A DNA stretch of 42,853 nucleotides from Desulfurococcales archaeon. GTDB taxonomy: Archaea; Thermoproteota; Thermoprotei_A; Sulfolobales; NBVN01. This document shows, in pieces, positions 19,027-28,610 of the stretch. Location: positions 1-42,853 of the forward strand of contig JALVVU010000094.1 of the NCBI GenBank assembly GCA_027023255.1, read 5' to 3'. A model generated the notes under the pieces. That model saw only the letters and a program-made list of their open reading frames with translations, was not told the origin of the DNA and searched no databases. Each line of letters starts with the position of its first letter. The stretch's first letter is position 1. The translations under genes were made by a program, and so were the position numbers.

Positions 19027-19176
19027 TGGGCCCGGGGGGATTTGAACCCCCGACCTACGGGTCTCTCCCAGGGGATTCTTCATGTCATCCCTCACTAGGT
19101 CCGCAGACCCGTAGTGTTGGACTGGAGCTTCGGCCCCGAAGGGGTCCGCCGCTCTACCTGGCTGAGCCACGGGCCC
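19027..19176 (-). tRNA. tRNA-Trp (CCA) with two introns; CCA encoded at 19024-19026
   Basis: Exons 19176-19146, 19128-19122 (GCTCCAG), 19062-19027. Introns 19145-19129 (17 nt, position 30/31) and 19121-19063 (59 nt, position 37/38). Spliced: GGGCCCGTGGCTCAGCCAGGTAGAGCGGCGGGCTCCAGACCCGTAGGTCGGGGGTTCAAATCCCCCCGGGCCCA. Confidence 0.9.
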
Positions 19177-19261
19177 ACCATAGGTCATCCACGTAGTCTC
19201 GTGAAAATGTGTTCTCAGAGAGCTTTTAATCCTTATCTGTCATGAAAAGGTGGAGTAGACA

Positions 19262-19411
19262 ATGACATCGTGGAAACTTAGGTGCGCGAAGTGTGGTTTT
19301 GTCTGGGTTCTTAAGGTCAGCTATAACATAAGCGACATGGATAAGATCTATCACTACTGCCCGAAATGCAAGAAAAACACGTTTCATGAGATCCTTGAGA
19401 GATTAGACTAA
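19262..19411 (+). CDS. Small zinc-ribbon protein, 49 aa (absent from supplied ORF track)
   Basis: MTSWKLRCAKCGFVWVLKVSYNISDMDKIYHYCPKCKKNTFHEILERLD; two CxxC pairs. Confidence 0.75.
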   Translation: MTSWKLRCAKCGFVWVLKVSYNISDMDKIYHYCPKCKKNTFHEILERLD

Positions 19412-19432
19412 CGCTTCAATTAAATTAGTTGG

Positions 19433-19482
19433 TCAGGGGAGGTGCATTAACATCATCTAATCAGACCGGCAACGCTCATCAT
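19433..19482 (-). ncRNA. C/D box sRNA
   Basis: RC: ATGATGA-GCGTTGCCGGT-CTGA-TTAG-ATGATGT-TAATGCACCTCCC-CTGA; C, D', C', D with 11- and 13-nt guides and a 4-nt D'-C' spacer. Confidence 0.87.
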
Positions 19483-19498
19483 TCACTCATTATTAAAA

Positions 19499-21175
19499 CT
19501 ACTCCTCATAGATATATGGGCATGTCGCCTTGACTACTCTTACTAAGTCACCTACACTCATAGATCTTTGAACACCTTCGACACGCATACGCACGTTAAC
19601 CGTTCCAGAGAGCACTTCCCTATCGCCGACTACGACTATGTACGGCACCCATTCCTTGCCCGCATCACGTATCCTCCTGCCTAAACCAGTGTTCCTTGCA
19701 TCTACATCGGCTCGAATACCCTCATTAACCAGTCTACTACACACCTTTTCGGCGTAGTCTCGATGCTCGGGCTTCACGGGGATTATGCGGACCTGGACAG
19801 GGGACATGCATGTAGGGATATAGGGTGTTTTACCGGAGTCCATCATTTGCAGGGCATTACTAAAGACGGTGTAGATTAGCCTTAAGAAGGGGCCTGTAAG
19901 AGTCGATGCTACTGCCACGGGTGAGGATGAGTCACTCGAAGATAAGAGCGTTACGGAAGTTAGCGGAATACGTGTCTTGTCAAGCAGGGTGGTTAGGGCT
20001 ATCTCAAAGAATTCGCTACCATTAGCATCGCAAGCCACACCTATAGCTCGCGCCAACCTTAACTTACCAAGAACTTTCCTTGCAATGTTTTTCTTGCCAA
20101 TCACTACGGCTATTAATTCAATGTCCATGCATTTCGTAAGTACTTCAGCAACAATGTTGATGATACTAGCTGCCGAACTCACCGCTTTAGAGGAGTCACG
20201 AAACGCCTGAATGAAGACCGGGACGGTGTCAGAGGATAGTAGATCACCTCTCCCGTCACACGTCGCATTCCCTATCCACGAGACCTCAGTCAACAGCGCT
20301 TTGTCCTCCATATCGTTGATTATGCCTGACTCCTTCATGTTAAAGTATACAGAGGAGCATAGTGCGTGTAAGTCCGTTCCTAGTCTCTCCCTAGTCACTG
20401 TGTAACCTCCTAGCGACATTACCTTACTTAACGTTGTTATTCCTCCTACCTGTTGAATGACCTTCTCGTTAAGCCTACGTATTTCAGCGACGATAATTTC
20501 CCCTTTGCCTAGGAGGTTCTGGTTAAGTACCCCGAATTTACTAGTAAGTAGGCGCACCTTACTCATGTAGCCCCTATCTAAGGCGTTCTTTCTGGTACCC
20601 ATGAGTTGTTCAAGCAGGTTAATTACATCGGTGTACTTAGCTGTGCCGGGTTCTAAAAGCTGTAAGCCATTGTCCTCCTTCAAGAGAATTTCACACTTTA
20701 GTTGCTCGATTAGCTTCGAAGGTTTTAAAGGAGCCGATGTGTTGCCTATGTGGTACTCTCTTGAAAGTTCCGATAATGGGTGTCCATAGCAAGCTATTTT
20801 GAAAGCTTTATACCAACCGAAGGGTGCTCGCATAATGCTTACATCAGTACAGGCCCCTCTTAAGGTAGTTTCGAGATCCTTAAGGATTCGTAGGGCACAC
20901 TTAGCTTTAGCTAGATTGCTTGAGAGGTGGGCGTACGGATAGAGCACGATGTTCTCTGCCTTAACGTTATGTGCGTGACGGCATATGTCCTGCGCGATAT
21001 TCGAAAGGTACTCCTGCGGGGCATTGCAATCACTCTGCTCGACGGCTGTAAAAACAACCAGTGCGTTCTGCACGCGGGTGCATTCCCTTCCCCTGATATC
21101 CTCCTCAGCCTCACAGATTGCCTTAGATTTTACATCATATGAAAAATCCTCAGCATGAATTAAGAGGACCCTCAT
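19499..21175 (-). CDS. Threonyl-tRNA synthetase-like protein of the crenarchaeal editing (ThrRS-ed) type
   Basis: Archaeal ThrRS editing-domain N-terminus MRVLLIHAEDFSYDVKSKA...; anticodon-binding-like C-terminus PVQVRIIPVKPEHRDYAEKV...GLGRRIRDAGKEWVPYIVVVGDREV; no clear class II motifs 2/3 between them. Confidence 0.8.
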   Translation of the reverse strand: MRVLLIHAEDFSYDVKSKAICEAEEDIRGRECTRVQNALVVFTAVEQSDCNAPQEYLSNIAQDICRHAHNVKAENIVLYPYAHLSSNLAKAKCALRILKDLETTLRGACTDVSIMRAPFGWYKAFKIACYGHPLSELSREYHIGNTSAPLKPSKLIEQLKCEILLKEDNGLQLLEPGTAKYTDVINLLEQLMGTRKNALDRGYMSKVRLLTSKFGVLNQNLLGKGEIIVAEIRRLNEKVIQQVGGITTLSKVMSLGGYTVTRERLGTDLHALCSSVYFNMKESGIINDMEDKALLTEVSWIGNATCDGRGDLLSSDTVPVFIQAFRDSSKAVSSAASIINIVAEVLTKCMDIELIAVVIGKKNIARKVLGKLRLARAIGVACDANGSEFFEIALTTLLDKTRIPLTSVTLLSSSDSSSPVAVASTLTGPFLRLIYTVFSNALQMMDSGKTPYIPTCMSPVQVRIIPVKPEHRDYAEKVCSRLVNEGIRADVDARNTGLGRRIRDAGKEWVPYIVVVGDREVLSGTVNVRMRVEGVQRSMSVGDLVRVVKATCPYIYEE

Positions 21176-21353
21176 TCTCTAACCTCTATCACCTTCTGAG
21201 TACAGCGCATTAAAATAAAGACATTTCAATGTAATACCGCACATGATCATACCCCAGCATTAGGTAATATCGACTACGGCACGTAAGGTTCAACCTCATG
21301 CCTACAAAACTTAATAGCCTAGAGAAAGGGTTTCAACTGGTGTAGAGGGGGTA

Positions 21354-22319
21354 ATGGAAGAGGCCGAAACTGAAAAGAGGGTCAAGAGCCTGGAGGACCT
21401 AGGTTTAAGCCCCTCATTACTTAGGAAGTTATCTGAAGCCGGATATAAGACATTGGAAGCCCTCGCAGTAGCTAACGTTAGCGAGTTAGCAAGTGTTGTT
21501 GGAATACCGACACCAACAGCGCAGAGAATAGTTAATAAAGCTAGGGAGGCACTTGGCCTTAGGTTCAAGACGGCCCTCGAGCTGAAAAGGGAAAGAATGA
21601 ACTTAGGCAGGATAACCACAGGATCTAGGCGCCTTGACGAATTGCTCGGAGGCGGCGTAGAAACGAAAACCATAACAGAATTCTTCGGAGAGTTCGGAAG
21701 CGGGAAAACCAACATTTGTCACCAGCTTTCAGTGAACGTGCAGCTTCCTAAAGAGAAGGGTGGGCTAGAGGGCAAGGCCCTGTACATCGATACTGAGGGA
21801 ACGTTCAGGTGGGAGCGCATAGAGGCGATGGCTAGGGGCTTAGGGTTAGACCCAGATAAGGTGATGGAGAACATAATCTGGGCTAGGGCATTAAGCACCG
21901 ATCACCAAATGGCAATCGTAAAGGAGGCAATGGAACTCATACCTAAAGAGAACATTAAGTTAGTGGTCGTGGACTCCGTCATGAGTCACTTCAGGGCCGA
22001 GTATCCAGGCAGAGAGAACCTAGCTACCCGACAACAGAAACTTAACAGGCACCTACATCAACTAGCCAGGATAGCTGACATATACGACGTTGCCGTGGTC
22101 GTAACTAACCAAGTTATGGCCAAACCAGATGTATTCTACGGTGACCCAACGCAGGCTGTAGGAGGCCACGTCCTAGCCCACGCACCGGGAGTTAGGGTAC
22201 AGCTAAGGAAGGGTAGGGGCAACAGAAGAATAGCGAGGGTCGTCGACGCACCGCACTTACCTGAGGGTGAGGCAGTTTTCGTGATCACTGACGTTGGCAT
22301 CAGGGATATTGAGGAGTGA
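21354..22319 (+). CDS. radA: DNA repair and recombination protein RadA
   Basis: HhH N-terminus; [34 protein letters not shown]. Confidence 0.97.
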   Translation: MEEAETEKRVKSLEDLGLSPSLLRKLSEAGYKTLEALAVANVSELASVVGIPTPTAQRIVNKAREALGLRFKTALELKRERMNLGRITTGSRRLDELLGGGVETKTITEFFGEFGSGKTNICHQLSVNVQLPKEKGGLEGKALYIDTEGTFRWERIEAMARGLGLDPDKVMENIIWARALSTDHQMAIVKEAMELIPKENIKLVVVDSVMSHFRAEYPGRENLATRQQKLNRHLHQLARIADIYDVAVVVTNQVMAKPDVFYGDPTQAVGGHVLAHAPGVRVQLRKGRGNRRIARVVDAPHLPEGEAVFVITDVGIRDIEE

Positions 22320-22323
22320 AGTT

Positions 22324-23049
22324 TTGTGGATCGAAGCCAAGACGCTGATAGTGATATCCATCCTAGCCACACTTGCGTACGCATCCTACAGAGACATTAA
22401 GTATAGAGACATACCGGAAGTAACTTGGGTACCAGCAATAGCTATATCCATAACAATTAACGTCCTTTCAGGAGGGTATGATCTCCTACACACAGTTCTT
22501 TCTATGTTTCCGGTCCTTATAGTCTTCGTGATGTCTTTGCTGGGCATGATCGGTGGTGCAGATTTCCTTGCCCTACTAACGATAGCGCTTGCACACCCGC
22601 AGTTCCTTGTGTTCCCGATATCGTTGCTCACGCTATTATACTCCCTGTTAATACCTCTGGGCTTAATGATGTACTACGCTCTATGCAACACTCTCCTCTA
22701 CAAGTCGTTTCTCAATAAGATAAGGTGTAAGGAGGGCAGGAAAATGTACCTCATATTCTTCGGGAGGCCTATGAGTGTTAAAGAAATGCTGGAGAAGAAG
22801 TTTACGTACCCACTCACAATTCCGGTAGGTAAAGGAGAGTTTATATGCCGGCCGTCCTTTTCTGACGATGATGAGGAAGAGGAACGCATTAAGGAACGTA
22901 TTAAGGGTGCTATCGCGAGAGGAGAAATTCAAAACGACGAGAAAATATGGGTCACACCAGGCTTACCGCACGTAGTGTTCTTCTTCATAGGGTACATACT
23001 GGCGCTCCTTACGCCACAACACTACATCCTGACGATATTGACACACTAA
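22324..23049 (+). CDS. A24-type prepilin/pre-archaellin peptidase (PibD/ArlK-like)
   Basis: ASYRDIKYRDIPE and GMIGGADFLALL aspartate motifs, polytopic. Start TTG 22324 likely; radA ends 22319. Confidence 0.85.
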   Translation: MWIEAKTLIVISILATLAYASYRDIKYRDIPEVTWVPAIAISITINVLSGGYDLLHTVLSMFPVLIVFVMSLLGMIGGADFLALLTIALAHPQFLVFPISLLTLLYSLLIPLGLMMYYALCNTLLYKSFLNKIRCKEGRKMYLIFFGRPMSVKEMLEKKFTYPLTIPVGKGEFICRPSFSDDDEEEERIKERIKGAIARGEIQNDEKIWVTPGLPHVVFFFIGYILALLTPQHYILTILTH

Positions 23050-23097
23050 CGGCAACGGAAATAAATAAACGCACCACGAACTATCATTACGCAGACG

Positions 23098-23610
23098 GTG
23101 AAAACGATGCGCATACTATGGGCTCCCTGGAGGATGGCTTACGTAAAAAACGCCAGTAAAACCAAGACATGCATATTCTGCAAGGCCCTAAGGATGAGTG
23201 ATGAGGAGGCGCTAGTGGTTTTCAGAAGCGAACACACCATAATTATGTTGAATAAGTTCCCATACAATACAGCGCATGTCATGATCGCCCCTAAAAGGCA
23301 CGTACCCCGTCCGGACCTACTAACGAATGATGAAGCCCTAGACATGCATAAAGCATTAAGCATTACACTACGCGCGATAGATTATGAATACGCGCCTCAA
23401 GGGTATAACATAGGCCTAAACCTAGGTAAGGTGGCGGGAGCAGGGATCGAATCACACATGCACATACATGTCGTCCCCAGATGGTCTGGAGACACAAACT
23501 ACATGCCCGCCACAGCAGGCACCAAAGTAATCCCTGAAGATCTACTAGTTACGTTCACGAGACTAAAGAAAGCATTCAGCGAAGTACTCTCAGATACCCA
23601 AAGCAAGTAA
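23098..23610 (+). CDS. HIT family hydrolase
   Basis: CIFCKAL, NKFPYNTAHVMIAPKRHV, ESHMHIHVVPRW. Confidence 0.93.
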   Translation: MKTMRILWAPWRMAYVKNASKTKTCIFCKALRMSDEEALVVFRSEHTIIMLNKFPYNTAHVMIAPKRHVPRPDLLTNDEALDMHKALSITLRAIDYEYAPQGYNIGLNLGKVAGAGIESHMHIHVVPRWSGDTNYMPATAGTKVIPEDLLVTFTRLKKAFSEVLSDTQSK

Positions 23611-23706
23611 AGCTTAATTACTGCGTATCATCAATAACCTCATCCTAAATTACCTGCCACGGCACCATTTACATTCCATGCGTGAAGCAATGGTTTATAA
23701 TTAATA

Positions 23707-24771
23707 ATGCGTGATTTACGACGAAGGTGTAACGAAATGAGGAACTTTATAGCCGACCTAACAGGCAAAGACTTAATCACAACCCAAGACTGGGAAATAG
23801 AGGAACTAAAGATTGCCATAGGGCTTGCAGAAGAGTTAAAGTGGAGGTACCATTACTTTGGGATGGATGAAATACCTAAGTTACTGGACAGAAAGACCTT
23901 CTTCATGCTATTCTTCGCACCGTCCACCAGGACTAGAGCAGCCTTCGAGGCGGCAATGACGTACTTAGGTGGTCACGCGCAGTATATTGAATCAAGGCAG
24001 ACCAGGGCGGGTGAAGGGGAGGCGGTTAAGGACATTGTAGCAATGTACGACAGGTACGGTCACGGACTAGGTATAAGAATACTTGACAAAGCAATAGACT
24101 TCAAGCATGGCGTCGGTAACCAACTAATAAGAGAGGCTGCGAAACACGTTAAGATACCAGTAATAAATATGGCTGACGACCAGTTCCACCCAACTCAAGC
24201 CCTAGCGGACTTCATGACCTTCAAGGAAAGATTCCCCCACTATAAAGGCAAGAAATACGTGATAATGTGGGCGTACTCACCGCACATTAGGGGGCCCTGT
24301 AGCATTAACGCAGACCTACTACTCTTCACACGTATGGGGGTCGACGTCACAGTAGCCTATCCCTCAGGCTTTGATCTATACCCAGACATCATTGAGATGG
24401 CGAAGAAGAATGCGGAGGCTAGCGGAGCGCATCTAGAGTTCACGAACGACTACAAGGAAGCACTACGCGGTGCTCACGCAGTCTTCCCGAGGAATTGGGC
24501 ATCAAGGCAACTTCAAGAACTAGGCTACAGCAAGTTCGCTGAGGAAGAACTGAAGATTTACGAGAAGTACAAGGACTGGAAGGTAACTGCTGAGCTCATG
24601 GAGTTAATGGATAAGTCAGGTGTGCTGATGCACGTAATGCCCATAATGAGGGGTTACGAGGCGGACGACGACGTCGTGGATAGCCCGAGGTCGATCCTGT
24701 ACGAGCAGGCCGAGAACGGCTTATGGACCAAGGCTGCTGTGTTAGCGCTCACGATGGCTAATATAAGGTAA
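23707..24771 (+). CDS. Divergent ornithine-carbamoyltransferase-family transcarbamylase (paralog A)
   Basis: APSTRTRAAFEAA carbamoyl-P loop and QFHPTQALADFMT; canonical HCLP replaced by HVMP. Confidence 0.85.
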   Translation: MRDLRRRCNEMRNFIADLTGKDLITTQDWEIEELKIAIGLAEELKWRYHYFGMDEIPKLLDRKTFFMLFFAPSTRTRAAFEAAMTYLGGHAQYIESRQTRAGEGEAVKDIVAMYDRYGHGLGIRILDKAIDFKHGVGNQLIREAAKHVKIPVINMADDQFHPTQALADFMTFKERFPHYKGKKYVIMWAYSPHIRGPCSINADLLLFTRMGVDVTVAYPSGFDLYPDIIEMAKKNAEASGAHLEFTNDYKEALRGAHAVFPRNWASRQLQELGYSKFAEEELKIYEKYKDWKVTAELMELMDKSGVLMHVMPIMRGYEADDDVVDSPRSILYEQAENGLWTKAAVLALTMANIR

Positions 24772-24926
24772 TGAACAAGTAGGACTAGTTATCTAGCAAC
24801 ACCGTTTTACGATAAGCAGTTAAATTGCTTTAATTTTTTGCGGTAAAAACCATGTGGCGATTCACTAAACACAATTAGCACATATTTTTTATTAAATAAG
24901 CACCCTAAGACACGAGGTAGTGCCTT

Positions 24927-25997
24927 ATGGGCAAACCTTGGTATGTTGGTATTTGGGAAGGCCAAGACTACTTAACGAACATTAACAGGACACAAGAAGA
25001 AATAAAAATGATAATTGAGGCGGCCAGGGACCTAGAGCGCAAGTTCAAGTCTAAGATACCGACGCCCTACCTTGCTGGTCAGACACTCTTCATGCTCTTC
25101 TACAACAGATCCTTAAGAACTAGGAATAGCTTTGAAGCTGGGATATTCCAGCTAGGTGGTCACGGCAACTTCCTGAGCCCCAATGATGTCTACACGCCTA
25201 CGCTGCCCGAGGACATGGTTGCTTACAAGACCGAGGCAATAAGCGACGTAGCTAGGGTACTGAGCAGGTACGGGAACGCCATTGCCATCAGGATCTATGC
25301 GGACGCTGCGAAGTGGATTATCGGTCGTGGTCACAGGATAATTGAGGAGTTCGCTAAGTGGGCAAGCATACCGGTACTGAACATGGAGGACGACATATTC
25401 CACCCGTTCCAGGCCCTAGCGGACATAAAGGCGGCTCTTGACGTCATGCCAAACCTACGTGGCAAGAAGTTCGTGGTATCCTACGCATACTCAGGCGGAT
25501 TAAAGCCATTAGCAGTGCCTCAGAGCGTTGCGCTAATAGCAGCTATGATGGGAGCCGAGGTCGTCGTAGCCCATCCACCAGGATTCGAGTTACAGGACGA
25601 AATAATCCAGAAGGGCAAGGAATTCGCCGATCAGTACGGTGGATCCTTCGAAGTCACGTACAACATGAAAGAGGCATTCGAGGGCGCAGCCTTCGTCTAT
25701 CCGAAAGCGTGGAGCCCCAAGGGCTTCTTCCCACCATATAGCGCTGATGGGAAGGTTCATAAGGAGGAGGCTAAGGAGTATCAGGCTAAGTTTAAGGACT
25801 GGATAGTCACCATGGATCTCCTAGAGGAGGCTGGCAAGCCCTACTACATGCACTGCGGTCCTGCGGACAGAGGCATGGAAGTAACGGACGAGGTGCTAGA
25901 CACTTACGAGAAGTCACTATACTTCGAGGAAGCGGAGAACAGGCTCCACGTGCAGAAGGCCGTAATGGCCATGGTAATGGGAAGCCGCTACGACTAA
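24927..25997 (+). CDS. Divergent knotted/AOTCase-like transcarbamylase (paralog B)
   Basis: NRSLRTRNSFEAGIFQLGGHG, IFHPFQALAD, YYMHCGPADRG, EAENRLHVQKAVMAMV; resembles acetyl/succinylornithine transcarbamylases. Confidence 0.85.
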   Translation: MGKPWYVGIWEGQDYLTNINRTQEEIKMIIEAARDLERKFKSKIPTPYLAGQTLFMLFYNRSLRTRNSFEAGIFQLGGHGNFLSPNDVYTPTLPEDMVAYKTEAISDVARVLSRYGNAIAIRIYADAAKWIIGRGHRIIEEFAKWASIPVLNMEDDIFHPFQALADIKAALDVMPNLRGKKFVVSYAYSGGLKPLAVPQSVALIAAMMGAEVVVAHPPGFELQDEIIQKGKEFADQYGGSFEVTYNMKEAFEGAAFVYPKAWSPKGFFPPYSADGKVHKEEAKEYQAKFKDWIVTMDLLEEAGKPYYMHCGPADRGMEVTDEVLDTYEKSLYFEEAENRLHVQKAVMAMVMGSRYD

Positions 25998-26042
25998 GCA
26001 GCTTAAAAACCAAAGCCACTATGATATTTAGGTGAATCAAAG

Positions 26043-27005
26043 ATGGAAAGAAACGAAAAATACATACTAATAGCCCTGGGTGGCAACGCATTCCAAACTA
26101 AGGGCGAGCCAGGCACAACTGAAAACTACTGGAAGAACGCTTATAGGGCCGCCAACACCATAGTCCGGATAGTTAAGGAGGGCTACAAGGTAGCTATAAC
26201 TCACGGAAACGGACCCCAGGTAGGCACGATACTCGAGTGGATGGAGCGCTCAAAGGATAGGATACCACCGCTCGCAATGGACATCGCGGGCGCCATGACT
26301 CAAGGATGGTTAGGTTACTTACTAATGCAGGCAATCGACAACACCCTAGTGAAGGAGGGAATTAGGGATAGTGTCAAGGGAGCCGTCGCGATAGTTAACC
26401 AAGTACTTGTCAGTAAGGACGATCCAGCGTGGCAGAACCCAACAAAGTATGTCGGAAGCTACTACACCAAGGAGGAGGCGGAAAGGCTAGCTAAGGAAAA
26501 GGGGTGGATAATAAAGCCCGATCCCCGAGGAGGGTACAGAAGGGTAGTACCATCGCCTGATCCTAAGGAGAACATAGAGGTAGGTGCGGTCAAGAAACTC
26601 ATAGAGGAAGGGTGGATAGTAATAGCCTCAGGAGGCGGCGGAATACCCGTAATAAGGAATGAGGACGGTACACTACAAGGTGTCGAGGCAGTAATCGACA
26701 AAGACCTAGCAGGCGAGGTACTGGCAACCGCACTCGGCGTAGGCACATTCGTCATACTCACGGATGTTGACGGTGCATACATAAACTATGGTAAGCCTGA
26801 CCAGAAGAAACTGGACGTAGTGACGGTCTCTGAGCTTGAGAAGTATTACAAGGAAGGTCACTTCAAGCCGGGATCCATGGGGCCAAAGGTGTTAGCAGCC
26901 ATAAGGTTCATTAAGCATGGCGGCAGGAAGGCAATGATCGGGCACTTACAGAAAGGGTACGAAGTAATCAAAGGCGAATCCGGAACAATAGTTGTACCCG
27001 ATTAA
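26043..27005 (+). CDS. arcC: Carbamate kinase
   Basis: IALGGNAF, ITHGNGPQVGTIL, ASGGGGIPVI, ILTDVDGAYINYG, GSMGPKVLAAI. Confidence 0.95.
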   Translation: MERNEKYILIALGGNAFQTKGEPGTTENYWKNAYRAANTIVRIVKEGYKVAITHGNGPQVGTILEWMERSKDRIPPLAMDIAGAMTQGWLGYLLMQAIDNTLVKEGIRDSVKGAVAIVNQVLVSKDDPAWQNPTKYVGSYYTKEEAERLAKEKGWIIKPDPRGGYRRVVPSPDPKENIEVGAVKKLIEEGWIVIASGGGGIPVIRNEDGTLQGVEAVIDKDLAGEVLATALGVGTFVILTDVDGAYINYGKPDQKKLDVVTVSELEKYYKEGHFKPGSMGPKVLAAIRFIKHGGRKAMIGHLQKGYEVIKGESGTIVVPD

Positions 27006-27198
27006 CGTACCTAATCACTATAACCGCTATTATTTTTCGTTAAGGAACAAAGAGCAGAGATTCTTTTTCTGTAATGGCATTAAACGATTCTCGAAGGTTT
27101 CAGTCACTGAAGAAGTGCATCTGTTAATATTTATCACTTTACAATAAACGAATACTTAATAAAATTAACAGAGTGTCTTTGAATGAGGGCATAGTTTT

Positions 27199-28587
27199 AT
27201 GCGTGAGAAGGTAGACAAACTCATAAATAATGCATTGATAGTTACGATGAACAAGGACAGGGCGGTAATACCTCGCGGTTACGTTGCTATCTCTGAAGGA
27301 AAAATCGTGGATGTAGGTGTTGGTGACGGTAAATCCAAGTATGATGCTGAGGAAGTAATTGAAGTGAAAAGGCAGGTCGTCACTCCGGGCTTTATATGCG
27401 CGCACACTCATTTCTACGGCATACTACTCACTGGCTCGCCTTGGTTCGGAGTTATAGAGCCTCCATCCGATTTCCAGCAGAACCTCCAAAGGATCTGGTG
27501 GGCTTTAGATGAATCGCTAACGTATGAGGACATTTACATTAGTGCGTTGCTGGGGGCGATAATGCTTGCAAGAACGGGTACAACGTTCTTCAAGGACTTG
27601 CTGGATGCCCCGAACGCCATTGAGGGTTCATTGGATTACATAGAGAAGGCTGTCAATGAAGTAGGCATTAGGGGGTTTGCGGGCTTCTCGGTGACACAGA
27701 GGAGAAGTATAGAGGAAGGCTATCAAGGGATAAAGGAGAACGAGCGCTTCGCGAAGAAAACCTGGAGTGATAAAAATACTAAGGTTAAGGGAGTCTTTAC
27801 GGTACACGCGTCATTCACGGTAACAGATGAGATACTAATACGGACGAAAGAGCTAGCGGACAAGTACGGCACGATATACGCTCTCCATGTTGAGGAAGGA
27901 TTGATAGATGTGTACCATAGTATAGAAAGGTATGGAAAACGCCCCATCGAAAGAATGCGTGACATAGGTTTCCTCTCACCGAGGCTACTTGCAATACACG
28001 TCGTGCAAGCTATCGAGGATGAACTAAAGATACTCAAGGAATTCGACGTTAAAGTAGCTCATAACCCGATGAGTAATATGATAAATGGTGTGGGTGTACC
28101 TCCCGTCCCTAAAATGTTGGACATGGGGATAACCGTCGGCATAGGGAATGACGGGTACATCATGGATGTATTCGATAACATGAGGACAACTTACCTACTA
28201 CATAAGGTGGCGTTAAAGGATCCGCGAGTAATGCCTGTCGATAAGGTTGTTGAGATGGCGACGATAGATGCGGCAAAAGTGCTTGGAGTGGATGATCGCA
28301 TGGGTTCCATTGAGCCAGGTAAGGATGCGGACATAACAATAATAGTGCCTGACTTCGTACACACGCCTCTTGATGAGAGGACAGTGTATGGACACCTAGT
28401 GAATACGTTCACAGGAAATGACGTGTGGGGCGTGCTAGTTGAGGGTGAGTGGGTAACGAAAGAAAGGAAACTTGTTAATGTGGACGTCGAGGAAGTCATG
28501 GAACGCGCGCATAAGGTAATTAACAAGTTATGGGAGCGAATGCTGTCTATGGAACCCAAATACAAGATCGAGTATCTTAAACCATGA
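27199..28587 (+). CDS. SsnA-like amidohydrolase/aminohydrolase
   Basis: VVTPGFICAHTHFYG, NLQRIWWALDESLTYED, VHASFTVTDEIL, VAHNPMSNMINGVG, VGIGNDGY. Confidence 0.85.
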   Translation: MREKVDKLINNALIVTMNKDRAVIPRGYVAISEGKIVDVGVGDGKSKYDAEEVIEVKRQVVTPGFICAHTHFYGILLTGSPWFGVIEPPSDFQQNLQRIWWALDESLTYEDIYISALLGAIMLARTGTTFFKDLLDAPNAIEGSLDYIEKAVNEVGIRGFAGFSVTQRRSIEEGYQGIKENERFAKKTWSDKNTKVKGVFTVHASFTVTDEILIRTKELADKYGTIYALHVEEGLIDVYHSIERYGKRPIERMRDIGFLSPRLLAIHVVQAIEDELKILKEFDVKVAHNPMSNMINGVGVPPVPKMLDMGITVGIGNDGYIMDVFDNMRTTYLLHKVALKDPRVMPVDKVVEMATIDAAKVLGVDDRMGSIEPGKDADITIIVPDFVHTPLDERTVYGHLVNTFTGNDVWGVLVEGEWVTKERKLVNVDVEEVMERAHKVINKLWERMLSMEPKYKIEYLKP

Positions 28588-28610
28588 GCTTTTGTGGGGG
28601 TGATTCAGGT

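Noticed and set aside
19063-19121. C/D box guide inside the tRNA-Trp 37/38 intron, as known in some archaea
   Set aside because: The intron has GGATGACA but no clear D box (CTGA), so the box pattern is not supported.
18952-19188. 78-aa minus-strand ORF across tRNA-Trp (GGPVAQPGRAADPFGAEAP...RRSGVQIPPGPP)
   Set aside because: Translation of the intron-containing tRNA-Trp itself; artefact.
23707-27005. Arginine deiminase (ADI) pathway interpretation of carbamoyltransferase plus carbamate kinase
   Set aside because: No arginine deiminase-like gene in the window, two transcarbamylases with altered acceptor motifs, and neighbouring reductase and amidohydrolase genes fit base or ureide breakdown better. 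Not fully excluded without the whole genome.
28191-28565. 124-aa Ser/Thr-rich minus ORF opposite the SsnA-like gene
   Set aside because: Low-complexity antisense translation of a conserved amidohydrolase.
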